The notes under the pieces are model-generated. The model did not search any database. It saw only the letters and a list, made by a program, of their open reading frames with translations, and was not told the DNA's origin. Below, one piece after another: positions 42,433 through 51,513 of a stretch of 64,000 nucleotides of DNA. The translations under genes were made by a program, and so were the position numbers. Each line of letters begins with the position of its first letter. The stretch's first letter is position 1. Origin of the DNA: CAYNVQ01 sp964400735 (lineage in GTDB: Bacteria; Acidobacteriota; Aminicenantia; Aminicenantales; Aminicenantaceae); the NCBI GenBank assembly GCA_964400735.1, contig CAYNVQ010000003.1, positions 445,629 through 509,628 of the forward strand, given 5' to 3'.

Positions 42433-43840
42433 GGATATCCGGAAAACTCTCCAGACGGCAGGAAAGAGGCCAGAGGAGGAAATCCGCATCTCCAGAATCG
42501 AAGACCTCACGCCGTTGAACGGCTATGACCCAACGAAGAATCCGAAACAACTTAAGGCTCATAAAAGTGAATCCTCCTGGATTCTTTTCGGTGGAGCCGT
42601 GGGAGGAGGAAAGACCTCCTGGCTCGTGAACGAGGCGATATTCCATTGTCTCCAGTATCGAGGAGCCAGAGCCTTCCTTGCAAGACATGAGATGGCATCG
42701 TTCAAACGAACAACGTTCTTATCATTGATGGAATTCCTTCCGATGGGATTCGTGAAGAAAATCAACAAATCCGATTCCTGCATCGAATTCCGAAACGGGA
42801 GCCTCCTCCTCTATGGAGGGCTTGGCAACGACCACCGTGCAATCCAGAAATTGAAATCCTTGGAGATAAGCCTTTGGGGCATCGACCAGGCGGAGGAGAC
42901 GGTGGAGGATTTCTTCCACATGTTAAACTCCCGACTCCGCTGGCGGGTGGAGGGATTGGATAAATTTAGAGGCCTCCTCACGGCCAATCCTTCAGCGGGA
43001 TGGGTCCGGAAACGGTTCATCGAGAACTCATTCGAGGGGCATGAATTCATTCCCTCCCTTCCAAATGAGAATCCATTTCTCCCCTCCGGCTATGTTGAGA
43101 GATTGAGAGAGACTCTTCCGGATGAATTGGTTCAGGCTTGGATTGAGGGCGATTGGAACTCGATATCCTCCGAGGACCAGCTCTTTCCTTTTGAAGATAT
43201 TCGGGAGGCGATGAGGAGGAAATCTTCGAAAAAAGGTCAACTCGTCATATCATGCGACCCTGCCAGATATGGCGGCGACGAGACGGTCATCGTTCGAAAG
43301 CAAGGGAATCATATCGAATTTGCCGATATCTTCAGGAAACGGGACACGATGTTCACCGTAGGCCGAATCATCAAGGCCGCCAAGCGGGATAAGAGAGTTC
43401 CCATCAAAATCGAAAGCGTTGGAATCGGCGGAGGAATCGCCGACAGGCTCAGGGAACAAGGGTATAAAGTTATTGAAATCATCGGGAGCCATTCGGCAAA
43501 GGAAGGCCATATCTATAAAAATAAACGGGCCGAGATTTATTTTAATTTAAAAAGACTCTTATCAGTACTATCGATTCCGGATGATGAGAAGCTCCGTTCG
43601 CAGATGGCTTCAATCCGGTACCGGATGTTCTCCGACGGCCGAGTCATGATTGAGAGCAAGGATGAGATGAGGAAGAGAGGTCTTCCATCACCCAATCGGT
43701 TGGACGGCCTTGCAATAGCTTGTGCCGAAGAGGCCAGACTCACATTTGCAGAACAAGAGGCTCTTCTTCCTTTCAGAAGAATCCTGTCCAAAAGGTCTTG
43801 GCTCATCTCCTCCGTATTGATGTTCCAAATAGAAAATTGA
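42422..43840 (+). CDS. Phage terminase large subunit
   Basis: 472 residues. The ATPase has Walker A GAVGGGKT at 58-65 and Walker B around 151-159 (LWGIDQAEE). The RNase H-like nuclease starts ISCDPARYGGDET with Asp279, continues with Glu331 (KIESVGIGGG), and ends with the late Asp in RLDGLAIACAEEA. All three acidic positions are kept, so it is probably active. TerL drives DNA into proheads and cuts it. It overlaps the small-subunit gene and the next small ORF. Confidence 0.9.
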   Translation: MRLEDIRKTLQTAGKRPEEEIRISRIEDLTPLNGYDPTKNPKQLKAHKSESSWILFGGAVGGGKTSWLVNEAIFHCLQYRGARAFLARHEMASFKRTTFLSLMEFLPMGFVKKINKSDSCIEFRNGSLLLYGGLGNDHRAIQKLKSLEISLWGIDQAEETVEDFFHMLNSRLRWRVEGLDKFRGLLTANPSAGWVRKRFIENSFEGHEFIPSLPNENPFLPSGYVERLRETLPDELVQAWIEGDWNSISSEDQLFPFEDIREAMRRKSSKKGQLVISCDPARYGGDETVIVRKQGNHIEFADIFRKRDTMFTVGRIIKAAKRDKRVPIKIESVGIGGGIADRLREQGYKVIEIIGSHSAKEGHIYKNKRAEIYFNLKRLLSVLSIPDDEKLRSQMASIRYRMFSDGRVMIESKDEMRKRGLPSPNRLDGLAIACAEEARLTFAEQEALLPFRRILSKRSWLISSVLMFQIEN

Positions 43841-44028
43841 AAGAATCCCAAGATAAGGCAAAAGCTTCTTATTCAAAGGCTGAGTTGGAGATTTTGATGA
43901 GAGAAAAGATTGAAGTCATCGGTTATACGCCAAAAATTCAGATTCAACGGAGAAGACCCATTCCTCCTGCTCAGGAAATGGAGGAGACATTTCTTGAGGG
44001 AGGACGACACAGCAAAATTATTTCATAG
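43837..44028 (+). CDS. Small hypothetical protein after terminase
   Basis: About 63 residues if it starts at TTG 43837, giving a TTGA overlap with the terminase stop; a shorter start at ATG 43897 has GGAG upstream. The sequence (KIEVIGYTPKIQIQRRRPIP) shows no family. It ends eight bases before the next gene's ATG. In phages this place often holds a small connector, but the sequence gives no support. Confidence 0.4.
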   Translation: MKESQDKAKASYSKAELEILMREKIEVIGYTPKIQIQRRRPIPPAQEMEETFLEGGRHSKIIS

Positions 44029-44036
44029 GAGATAGA

Positions 44037-44633
44037 ATGGCAGAGGAAAGATTTATTACGACTTTCATCAACCAAAGCGAGACCATCATTTGGCAATTGC
44101 CCCAGAGCGTAAAAAGCGAGGCCGGAGCCTTCCGGCTCCGTCCTGGACAGACCTATCAATTTGAGAATCGGGATGCAGAGGATATTTATAGCCCTTATGA
44201 AAAAATCATATTGAAAGATGTGAGAGGTGAGCCAGAACGACCGGAGATAAAAATCCATCCAAGGAAATCCTGGAAACCGCCGGATGATGCGGGATGGATT
44301 CTTGAACTTCGCAACGAGGGCAAGATTTCACCGAACAAATTCGTCTTATTGACGGACTTCCTCGCTTCGGCGCCTTATGGAATTTCGGTTTTCATTTATA
44401 GAATTCCTGCACGGAACTGGGAGGCGGAGTTTGAAAAAATCATCTTTAGAGAGCCGGAAAAACATCATGTGCCTGAATATGGAACAGGGAGATTGATTCA
44501 AATGGAGAAACCAGGCTCATCCTCCCGCTATGTTCGGCGGAGTCCGGAACAAATAGAAATCCTTCATAAGCAAAGAAGGAGAAATGCTGAAATCTATATG
44601 AAGGATTTCATCGATAAGGGGGGAAGAACGTAA
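44037..44633 (+). CDS. Hypothetical phage-type protein
   Basis: 198 residues, largely beta-like by composition in the first half (FRLRPGQTYQFENRDAED) and ending in a basic helix (RRSPEQIEILHKQRRRNAEI). It has an AGGAGATAG site. No family recognised; it is too short for a portal, and no capsid motif is seen. The last base of its stop is the first base of the next ATG. Confidence 0.6.
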   Translation: MAEERFITTFINQSETIIWQLPQSVKSEAGAFRLRPGQTYQFENRDAEDIYSPYEKIILKDVRGEPERPEIKIHPRKSWKPPDDAGWILELRNEGKISPNKFVLLTDFLASAPYGISVFIYRIPARNWEAEFEKIIFREPEKHHVPEYGTGRLIQMEKPGSSSRYVRRSPEQIEILHKQRRRNAEIYMKDFIDKGGRT

Positions 44634-44927
44634 TGCAACACCATTACCTTGCTCGGGAACGCCCGCCACACGGGATTACAGAGAGGAGTTCCCGAGAAGA
44701 AATGGATTATACGATGCCATATATGAGGATTTATCCCTCATATATAAATTCAATGAATGCTGTCAATCCAGCATTAAGAGAAATGACCGCCATTCATCGA
44801 AATCCGGAGAAGACGAAGGACGCAAGGAATGATGGTTTCCATAGTCCATCATCGTCGGGAAAAGGATTAGCCATGATGAGAAAGGTTGAGAAGATAATGC
44901 GTTCAGATTGGCCGCTGAGGAGCGGTA
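44633..44927 (+). pseudogene. Possible truncated gene running into the integrase
   Basis: A frame coupled by TAATG to the previous gene continues to 45295, overlapping the integrase gene from 44928 by 368 bases. Codon use past 44928 is that of a shadow frame. The front part could be the relic of a longer phage gene cut when the integrase module arrived. It is also possible that it is not a gene at all. Confidence 0.25.
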
Positions 44928-46328
44928 ATGGCGGAACAAATTCTGACGGACCTTTTAACCGTCAAGGAGGTGGCTCAATATCTAGACAAATCCTCCTCTT
45001 GGGTCTACGAAATGATAAAGAAAGGAACGATTCCTTTCACAAAGATAGGTGGAGGATATCAATTCCAAAAAAAGAGAATCGATTCGTGGATGAAGAGGAA
45101 ATCTTACGAGCCGCCGATGGAAGAAATCCTTCCAAAGATGAATTATCATCCCAGAATCTTTGCGGAGGATTCATTAAAAAAAGGAGACGGTATCTTGGGA
45201 AAGAAGAACTCAAGATACTGGAATTTAGGCAAAGGAGGTATTTTAGCGAGGAAATCAGAAAAAGGCATTATCCGGTGGTATATTGTCTATTATGAGGATG
45301 GGAAACAAAAACAAAAGGTCATCCCTGATGCTCATTCAAAAGGGGATGCGGCTCAAGCCTTCTATCAAAAGAAGGAAGAACTGAACTGCCAGGCTCATGG
45401 AATTCGACCCAAGCCGAAAAGAATCAGATTCGACGATTTTTCGAAGATGTATCTTGAGGATTACGCAAAGTCGAATAAACTCTCCTGGAAGACCGATGAG
45501 TGCTATATCAGAATCATGAATCAATTTTTCGAAACCGATTTTCTGGAAGAAATCACATCTCAAAGGATTGAGGCTTTCAAGAGATGGAGGCTTGATTCCG
45601 GAGTGAAGAACCAGAGCGTGAATCTCTATCTGAAAGTTCTTCGGTTGATGTTGCGACTGGCCACAGAATGGGATTATCTCCATGAGATGAGAATGCCAAA
45701 AATCAAGCTCCTTCCTGAAAACGGTAATCATCGAATCCGTTTTTTATCAGAAGAAGAGGAAATACGATTTTTCGATTCGATTGACCCTGGAGCTCCGCAT
45801 CTTGGACCTATCGTTATGGTTGCCATCTATACGGGAATGAGGAAGGGCCGTGTCCTGAATCTGAAATGGAGCCAGATTGATTTCGAGAAGGAAGAGATTT
45901 GGGTGGAGAATACGAAATCCAAGAAGTCAAGGGATATTCGATTCAAATCTCCTCTAAAGGAATTGCTTCTCAATCTCTGGGAGAATCGGATGGACGAGGA
46001 ATTCGTCTTCATCAATCCTGATACTGGGAAACCATTCGTGGATGTGAGCCGTTCCTTCGATGCGACCTGCAAAAGGGCAGGAATCGAGAATCTGACTTTT
46101 CATGATTTGCGACATGCGTTCGCCACGAGATTAATTGATGCAGGGGCCGATATTATCACCGTGATGGAACTCATGGGACATAGCTCCGTTCGGATGACGC
46201 AACGGTATACTCACTCGAGTCGGGAAAGGAAGGAGAGAGCCATTGAAGCCATGGTCAATAATTCGTTTCTATTGAATTATCATTGGAAGAAAGAGGCCAA
46301 AAATAATGCAAGTTCTGTATCTCCTTGA
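44928..46328 (+). CDS. int: Tyrosine integrase with N-terminal excisionase-like HTH
   Basis: 466 residues. Residues 9-57 are an AlpA/excisionase-type HTH (LLTVKEVAQYLDKSSSWVYE, then KGTIPFTKIGGGYQF). An Arm-type/core-binding region follows (about 115-260), then the catalytic domain: Arg305 (GMRKGR), His392 and Arg395 (HDLRHAF), His418 (LMGHSS), Tyr427 (QRYTHSS). It would integrate and excise the element at tRNA-Ala. The GMRxGE glutamate is Arg here. It ends 43 bp before the right attachment site. Confidence 0.92.
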   Translation: MAEQILTDLLTVKEVAQYLDKSSSWVYEMIKKGTIPFTKIGGGYQFQKKRIDSWMKRKSYEPPMEEILPKMNYHPRIFAEDSLKKGDGILGKKNSRYWNLGKGGILARKSEKGIIRWYIVYYEDGKQKQKVIPDAHSKGDAAQAFYQKKEELNCQAHGIRPKPKRIRFDDFSKMYLEDYAKSNKLSWKTDECYIRIMNQFFETDFLEEITSQRIEAFKRWRLDSGVKNQSVNLYLKVLRLMLRLATEWDYLHEMRMPKIKLLPENGNHRIRFLSEEEEIRFFDSIDPGAPHLGPIVMVAIYTGMRKGRVLNLKWSQIDFEKEEIWVENTKSKKSRDIRFKSPLKELLLNLWENRMDEEFVFINPDTGKPFVDVSRSFDATCKRAGIENLTFHDLRHAFATRLIDAGADIITVMELMGHSSVRMTQRYTHSSRERKERAIEAMVNNSFLLNYHWKKEAKNNASSVSP

Positions 46329-46371
46329 CACTCAATTGGTTAGAGGATTAAAATATGTGGTGCCTCTTTTT

Positions 46372-46419
46372 CTGGCAGTCAAGAGGTCGGGAGTTCAAGT
46401 CTCCTCAGCTCCACCATCT
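46372..46419 (+). repeat. Right attachment site (tRNA-Ala 3' fragment)
   Basis: 48 bp matching 30761-30808 at 43 positions. All five differences are in the T arm, and the T stem still pairs (GGGAG/CTCCT). It is followed by TTTTCCCC, resembling the flank of the third site at 51843, and so is also the left edge of the older element. Confidence 0.85.
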
Positions 46420-46589
46420 TTTCCCCAGTTGGCGTCTTTTCTTGTTTAAGCCTAAGTCAGCATAACGGAGTCATTTTAAGCGATTTTAATCAAATTTAGT
46501 GACAAAGGGGGAGAGGTCCGTCTCAAGCTAAGATTGACTCTCTATTGATTAATTGATATTCTTTCTTGCGAGAATCACAGGGGTTATAC

Positions 46590-49500
46590 ATGGACGTGAA
46601 ATGTCCTAATTGTGGAACCGATAATACCCAAGACTCTGAGTTCTGTAAAAAGTGTGGAACTCAAATTGGAGAATCTGAGGAGAAAGCTATCCCTACACAG
46701 ACCTTAGAAGTTCCCAAAGAAGAATTAAACACAGGCTCTACATTTGCTGGCAGATATCAGATCATAGAAGAACTAGGAAAAGGTGGGATGGGAAGAGTCT
46801 ATAAAGCTCACGACACAAAGATAAAAGAAAAGATCGCTTTAAAACTTATTAAGCCTGAAATTGCTAAAGATAAAAAAACAATCGAAAGATTCAGTAATGA
46901 GTTACGATTAGCCCGCAAGATTAGGCATAAGAATGTCTGTGGGATGTTTGATTTAGGAGAAGAAAAAGGGACTCACTATATCACAATGGAGTTCGTCCCT
47001 GGAGAAGATTTAAGAAGTCTGATCAGACGTATCGGGCAACTACCAATAGGAAAATCCGTATCAATAACTAAACAAATCTGCGAGGGATTAACCGAGGCTC
47101 ACAGATTAGGAGTGGTGCATCGTGACTTAAAATCTAATAACATCATGATCGATAGAGAGGGGAATGTGCGGATCATGGATTTTGGGATTGCCAGATCTCT
47201 TGAGGCCAAAGGAATCACAGGTGCAGGTGTGATGATCGGAACACCCGAGTATATGAGTCCAGAGCAAGTGGAAGGGAAAGAAGTTGACCAGCGTTCAGAT
47301 ATTTATTCATTGGGAGTGATCCTGTACGAGATGGTAACGGGAAGAGTGCCCTTTGAAGGAGATACTCCATTCACAATAGGAATGAAACATAAGGGTGAAA
47401 CACCGAAGGATCCAAAAGAGCTCAACTCTCAAATTTCTGGAGATTTGAGCACATTGATACTTAAATGTTTGGAAAAAGACAAGGAGAAGAGATATCAGAG
47501 TTCAGGTGAAGTCAGATCTGAGTTGGAGAGGATAGAAAAAGGCATTCCGACCACAGAAAGAATTGTTCCCGAAAGAAAACCGCTCACTTCGAGGGAAATC
47601 ACCGTTACATTTGGATTAAAGAAACTTTTCATCCCTGTTCTGGCAATTGTCGCTGTCCTCATCATCGCATTGATTCTCTGGCAAGTTCTTCCCAAAAAGA
47701 AAGCAGCTCCTTTAGCTCCTTCTGGTAAACCATCGCTTGCTGTCATGTACTTTGAAAATAACACAGGCGATGAAGGTTTAGAGTACTGGAGGAAGGCACT
47801 CTCAGATTTACTCATAACAGATCTCACACAGTCAAAATACATTATGGTTCTAAGCGGAGATAGGATCTTCAATATACTCAGCGAGTTGGATCAACTAGAT
47901 ACTAAGAGTTATTCTACAGAGGTACTCAGGGCAGTTGCTTCTCGTGGAGGGGTAAATCACATTTTGCAAGGAAATTATACAAAGGCAGGTGATGTCTTCA
48001 GGATAAATGCCATGCTCCAAAACATAAAAACAGGAGAAACCTTAGGTTCTGAGAGTGTGCAGGGAAAAGGAGAAGAAAGCTTTTACTCCATGGTCGATGA
48101 GCTGACCAGAAGGATCAAAACGAGTTTAAAGCTTTCTGCAGAGGAGATAACAAATGATATCGATGGAGAGGTCGGGAAAATCACCACGAGTTCGCCAGAA
48201 GCCTACAAACATTACGGCGAGGGAAGAATATATCATAATAAAGGAAATTATCGTGAAAGCATCCAGTCTATGAAAAAGGCTATCGCCATTGATCCCGAGT
48301 TTGCTATGGCCTATAGGTCCTTAGCAGCCTCAAGTCACAATTTAGGTTATGAACAAGAGCGGAGGAAATACATTCAAAAAGCAATGGAATTATCTGATCG
48401 ACTATCTCTTAGGGAACGTTATCTCATACAGGGCATGTTCTACAGCTCAGAAAGAACAGGAGATAAAGCCATTGAAGCTTATAATAAATTGTTGAAGCTT
48501 TATCCTGATGATGGGACGGGAAATGTAAATTTAGGTTTGTGGTACTCTGCCTTAGAAGAATGGGATAAAGCCATAGAGAGATACAAAGTGCTTATCAAAA
48601 ACAAAGACGAAAGCCATTTCCCATATACAAATATATCAGAAGTCTATATGTTCAGAGGATTGTACGACAAAGCCAAGGAGATCCTTGAGTATTTTCTCAA
48701 TAATTATTCAGATAATCATGAAATTCATTATTTTTTAGCTTCTGTATATATATGTGAAAATGAATATGAACATGCCCTGAAAGAAACAGAAAAAGCATTT
48801 AATCTTAACCCTGTTTATTATTACACTCTGCAAAAGGGGGATATTTATCACTATATGGGAGATTTTCTAAAAGCTGAATCAGAATACCAGAAGGTCCTCG
48901 AGTCCGAGGAAAAGATTGCCCATTTAGAAGCAAGGTTGGGATTGGGAGCTCTATATCTATTACAGGGATGGTTTGAGAAAGCAGAAGATCAAATGAGACA
49001 GAGGTGTGAACTGGCGGAGGATCTTGGGGCAAAAGATCACGAAATAAGATCCCTCATTTGGCTGGGATATTTTCACCTTAGATTAGGAAATTCCGAGAAG
49101 GCATTAGAGGAGTTTGATAAGGCATGGAATATTGCTGTTGACCAAGAGCAGATATCGAGCCAAAGATGGGCTTTATATTGGAAGGGGTTGGCTTACCTTC
49201 AGATGAAATCTGTGGATGAAGCCCAGTGTGTGGCATCTGAATTGAGGGAGTTGATCGAAAAAGGAATACATAAAAAATCAATAAGAATTTACCACCTTCT
49301 GATGGGATTGATCGAGTTTGAAAAGGATAACATTTCTAAAGCTGTGGAATATTTGGAGAAAGCCGTGAGATCTTTACCCTATCAGGAGACTTTTCCTGGA
49401 CCTCATGCAACATTTATCTATTCCCTAGCTCTCGCTTATTATGAAGCTGAAGACTTCGATAAAGCTCTAGAAGAGTATAAAAGGATTGTTTCGCTGACAA

Positions 49501-49694
49501 CAGGCAGACTCCATTATGGCGACATCTACGCCAAATCGTTCTACATGCTCGGCAAAATACACGAACAGCAAGGTAATTCAGCCAAAGCCATCGAGCATTA
49601 CGAGAAATTCCTCGACCTCTGGAAGGACGCTGACTCTGATATCGCTGAGGTGGAGGACGCGAGGAAAAAGCTGGGTGAGCTGAAAGGGCAATAA
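46590..49694 (+). CDS. Ser/Thr protein kinase with zinc ribbon, TM helix and TPR tail
   Basis: 1034 residues from ATG 46590 (AGGGG upstream; an in-frame TTG at 46566 is less likely). A zinc ribbon at 5-23 (CPNCG ... CKKCG) precedes a PknB-type kinase: glycine loop GKGGMGRVY, Lys85, His177-Arg-Asp179, DFG 197-199, GTPEYMSPEQ. A membrane helix (346-366) leads to an outer domain that starts like a TolB/FlgO N-terminus (LAVMYFENNTGDEGLEYW) and about ten TPR repeats. All catalytic residues are present. It lies in the older element. Confidence 0.88.
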   Translation: MDVKCPNCGTDNTQDSEFCKKCGTQIGESEEKAIPTQTLEVPKEELNTGSTFAGRYQIIEELGKGGMGRVYKAHDTKIKEKIALKLIKPEIAKDKKTIERFSNELRLARKIRHKNVCGMFDLGEEKGTHYITMEFVPGEDLRSLIRRIGQLPIGKSVSITKQICEGLTEAHRLGVVHRDLKSNNIMIDREGNVRIMDFGIARSLEAKGITGAGVMIGTPEYMSPEQVEGKEVDQRSDIYSLGVILYEMVTGRVPFEGDTPFTIGMKHKGETPKDPKELNSQISGDLSTLILKCLEKDKEKRYQSSGEVRSELERIEKGIPTTERIVPERKPLTSREITVTFGLKKLFIPVLAIVAVLIIALILWQVLPKKKAAPLAPSGKPSLAVMYFENNTGDEGLEYWRKALSDLLITDLTQSKYIMVLSGDRIFNILSELDQLDTKSYSTEVLRAVASRGGVNHILQGNYTKAGDVFRINAMLQNIKTGETLGSESVQGKGEESFYSMVDELTRRIKTSLKLSAEEITNDIDGEVGKITTSSPEAYKHYGEGRIYHNKGNYRESIQSMKKAIAIDPEFAMAYRSLAASSHNLGYEQERRKYIQKAMELSDRLSLRERYLIQGMFYSSERTGDKAIEAYNKLLKLYPDDGTGNVNLGLWYSALEEWDKAIERYKVLIKNKDESHFPYTNISEVYMFRGLYDKAKEILEYFLNNYSDNHEIHYFLASVYICENEYEHALKETEKAFNLNPVYYYTLQKGDIYHYMGDFLKAESEYQKVLESEEKIAHLEARLGLGALYLLQGWFEKAEDQMRQRCELAEDLGAKDHEIRSLIWLGYFHLRLGNSEKALEEFDKAWNIAVDQEQISSQRWALYWKGLAYLQMKSVDEAQCVASELRELIEKGIHKKSIRIYHLLMGLIEFEKDNISKAVEYLEKAVRSLPYQETFPGPHATFIYSLALAYYEAEDFDKALEEYKRIVSLTTGRLHYGDIYAKSFYMLGKIHEQQGNSAKAIEHYEKFLDLWKDADSDIAEVEDARKKLGELKGQ

Positions 49695-49763
49695 TTAAAA
49701 GACTTCATCGCGTTGAAAGCCTTGCAGCGTTAAAAATCGGAAATATATTTAGGGGAGGTTGAA

Positions 49764-49949
49764 ATGATAGCCCAATTAAAATCTGAGAAAATCACCTGCT
49801 CTCATTGTTTGGGAAGACGAATATGCGACTGTGAATCCTGCGGACAAAGTGCATGGTATATATCTTTCGGGGGAAAATTGTATAAATACATCGAGTCAGG
49901 AAAATGCAGGGTATGTGGTGGAAAAGGATTTATATCAAACACTGAATAA
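49764..49949 (+). CDS. Small DnaJ-type zinc-finger protein
   Basis: 61 residues with CSHCLGRRICDCESCGQ and a later CRVCGGKGF, three to four CxxC pairs as in the DnaJ cysteine-rich domain. It has a GGGGAGG site before the ATG. There is no J domain. It sits between the kinase and the transporter on the same strand. It may assist folding or binding of the neighbour's product (inference). Confidence 0.65.
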   Translation: MIAQLKSEKITCSHCLGRRICDCESCGQSAWYISFGGKLYKYIESGKCRVCGGKGFISNTE

Positions 49950-49980
49950 TTCTTATTAAATGCATGGGAAAGAATACAAA

Positions 49981-51384
49981 ATGGATAACTTTCAAAACAG
50001 GGATGTAAGTCGGGTGAAAACTGTGCCGGCTGGAATTATATATAAGTTCCTTAGACTATTTACAGTTATCCATCCCGGGGAGTCCGGCACCGCTTTGCTT
50101 CTAATGTTGAACGTATTTTTGTTGCTTGCGGCCTATTACATCATCAAACCGGTGAGATCAGCCCTCATCATAGCGGGAAAAGGCCCGGAGTGGGAAATCT
50201 ATCTTTACGCGATCATTGCCGTTCTACTTATCTTCGTGGTTAAAGGCTTCAGCAACATGGCGTCCCACCTTCCCCGTCATAAGCTAATCTCATGGGTTAC
50301 AGCTTTCTTTATATCCAACTTAGTTGCCCTTTACTTCCTGTCGTTCTCAGGAATATCTCTGGGGACGATGGGTATTATCTTTTTTTTGTGGGTTGGGATA
50401 TTCAATGTCATGGTCGTCGCTCAGTTCTGGGGATTTGCAAATGACCTATATTCGGAAGAGATGGGAAAACGGTTGTTTCCGATCGTGGCTTTTGGGGCTG
50501 CCTCGGGAGGGTTTGCCGGAAGTCGTGTCGCCGGCTGGCTGATCCGGTCGATAGGCCTCTATTCAATGATGTTGGTCTCAGGTGCGATGTTGGGACTCTG
50601 TATCATCCTCACTCTGGTCATTCATCGTCGTGAAGTCAGAATAAGGCAGGCACGAGTATCCAAGGAAGAAGAAAGCAGAACCAAAATGGATGTTACTAAG
50701 GGCGCCAGAGAACAGGAAAAACCGCTTGAAAAAGGCGGGGGGTTTCAAATATTATTCAAAAAGCGCTATCTGCTTTACATCGCCTTTTTCGTTCTTCTTC
50801 TCAATTTTGTGAATACCAACGGGCAATATATGCTTCACAGCATCTTTAAAAATGCGGCGGTGGAAGCCGTAGATTCGGGAACGGCGGGAGGATTGAATAT
50901 CGCGGAATTCATCGGATTGTATGAAGCGAAATTTTTTATGTATTTCAATCTTCTTGGCATGATTGTCCAGCTGTTCCTCGTTTCGCGGATCTTTAAATGG
51001 TTTGGGGTCAGGGTAGCGCTCTTTATCTTGCCATTTATTGCATTAGGTGGGTACTTTTTGATCGCTATGGGTGCATCCCTTATGCTTACTTTTTGGGTGA
51101 AGGTAGCAGAAAACGGCACGGATTATTCGCTCATGAACACTACCCGCCACGCCCTGTTTCTCATCACTTCGCGCGAAGAAAAATACAAGGCTAAAGCTGC
51201 TATTGATACTTTTTTTCACCGGGCTGGAGATGTGCTGTCAGCCCTCATCGTTTTTCTGGGAACCACTTATCTGGCCTTTAACACGGAACGATTCGGGGCT
51301 TTCAATGTCGGATTGATTATGATCTGGTTAATCATCGGGATTCTTATCTTCCGCGAACATAAGAGGTTATCCGTTTTAAAATAA
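49981..51384 (+). CDS. Npt1/Npt2-type nucleotide transporter (MFS-like)
   Basis: About 467 residues with around 11-12 hydrophobic helices. GESGTALLLMLNVFLLLAAY and KPVRSALIIAGKGPEW near the start, and the central FANDLYSEEMGKRLFPIV, are typical of the bacterial ADP/ATP-translocase-related family that includes non-parasite members. It would exchange or take up nucleotides or a related solute across the inner membrane. ATG 49981 or 49960 may be the start; neither has a strong site. It lies in the older element, before an integrase remnant. Confidence 0.8.
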   Translation: MDNFQNRDVSRVKTVPAGIIYKFLRLFTVIHPGESGTALLLMLNVFLLLAAYYIIKPVRSALIIAGKGPEWEIYLYAIIAVLLIFVVKGFSNMASHLPRHKLISWVTAFFISNLVALYFLSFSGISLGTMGIIFFLWVGIFNVMVVAQFWGFANDLYSEEMGKRLFPIVAFGAASGGFAGSRVAGWLIRSIGLYSMMLVSGAMLGLCIILTLVIHRREVRIRQARVSKEEESRTKMDVTKGAREQEKPLEKGGGFQILFKKRYLLYIAFFVLLLNFVNTNGQYMLHSIFKNAAVEAVDSGTAGGLNIAEFIGLYEAKFFMYFNLLGMIVQLFLVSRIFKWFGVRVALFILPFIALGGYFLIAMGASLMLTFWVKVAENGTDYSLMNTTRHALFLITSREEKYKAKAAIDTFFHRAGDVLSALIVFLGTTYLAFNTERFGAFNVGLIMIWLIIGILIFREHKRLSVLK

Positions 51385-51426
51385 CAATGTATTAATTATT
51401 AAGACTACCATAAATTCATCCGAGTC

Positions 51427-51484
51427 TTTAAGGACGCTGATCCTGGGAGGATGCGAGGAAGAAGCTAGCTGGATTGAGGGGTGA
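51427..51484 (+). pseudogene. Remnant of a kinase-TPR gene end
   Basis: This stretch resembles the last part of the kinase gene (49620-49690): GGACGCTGA, then GAGGATGCGAGGAAGAAGCT. In one frame it reads EDARKKLAGLRGD against EDARKKLGELKGQ. It suggests a second copy of that gene was once here. Confidence 0.5.
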
Positions 51485-51513
51485 CTTAGGCGGCGGGGTA
51501 AGAGTCAATTCAC

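Larger units (their letters stand above)
30761..46419 (+). mobile_element. tRNA-Ala-integrated phage-like/satellite-like element, ~15.6 kb
   Basis: Bounded by the direct repeats 30761-30808 and 46372-46419. The integrase (44928) lies next to the right end, transcribed toward it. Nearly all genes are on the plus strand and the DNA is more AT-rich than the flanks. Modules in order: small unknown and replication-like genes (30.9-32.6 kb), structured leader RNA and zinc protein, palindrome and ParB-like gene, AT-rich cargo (34.7-39.4 kb), recombinase, protease and terminase cassette, integrase. No portal, capsid, tail or lysis gene is recognised. Confidence 0.8.
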
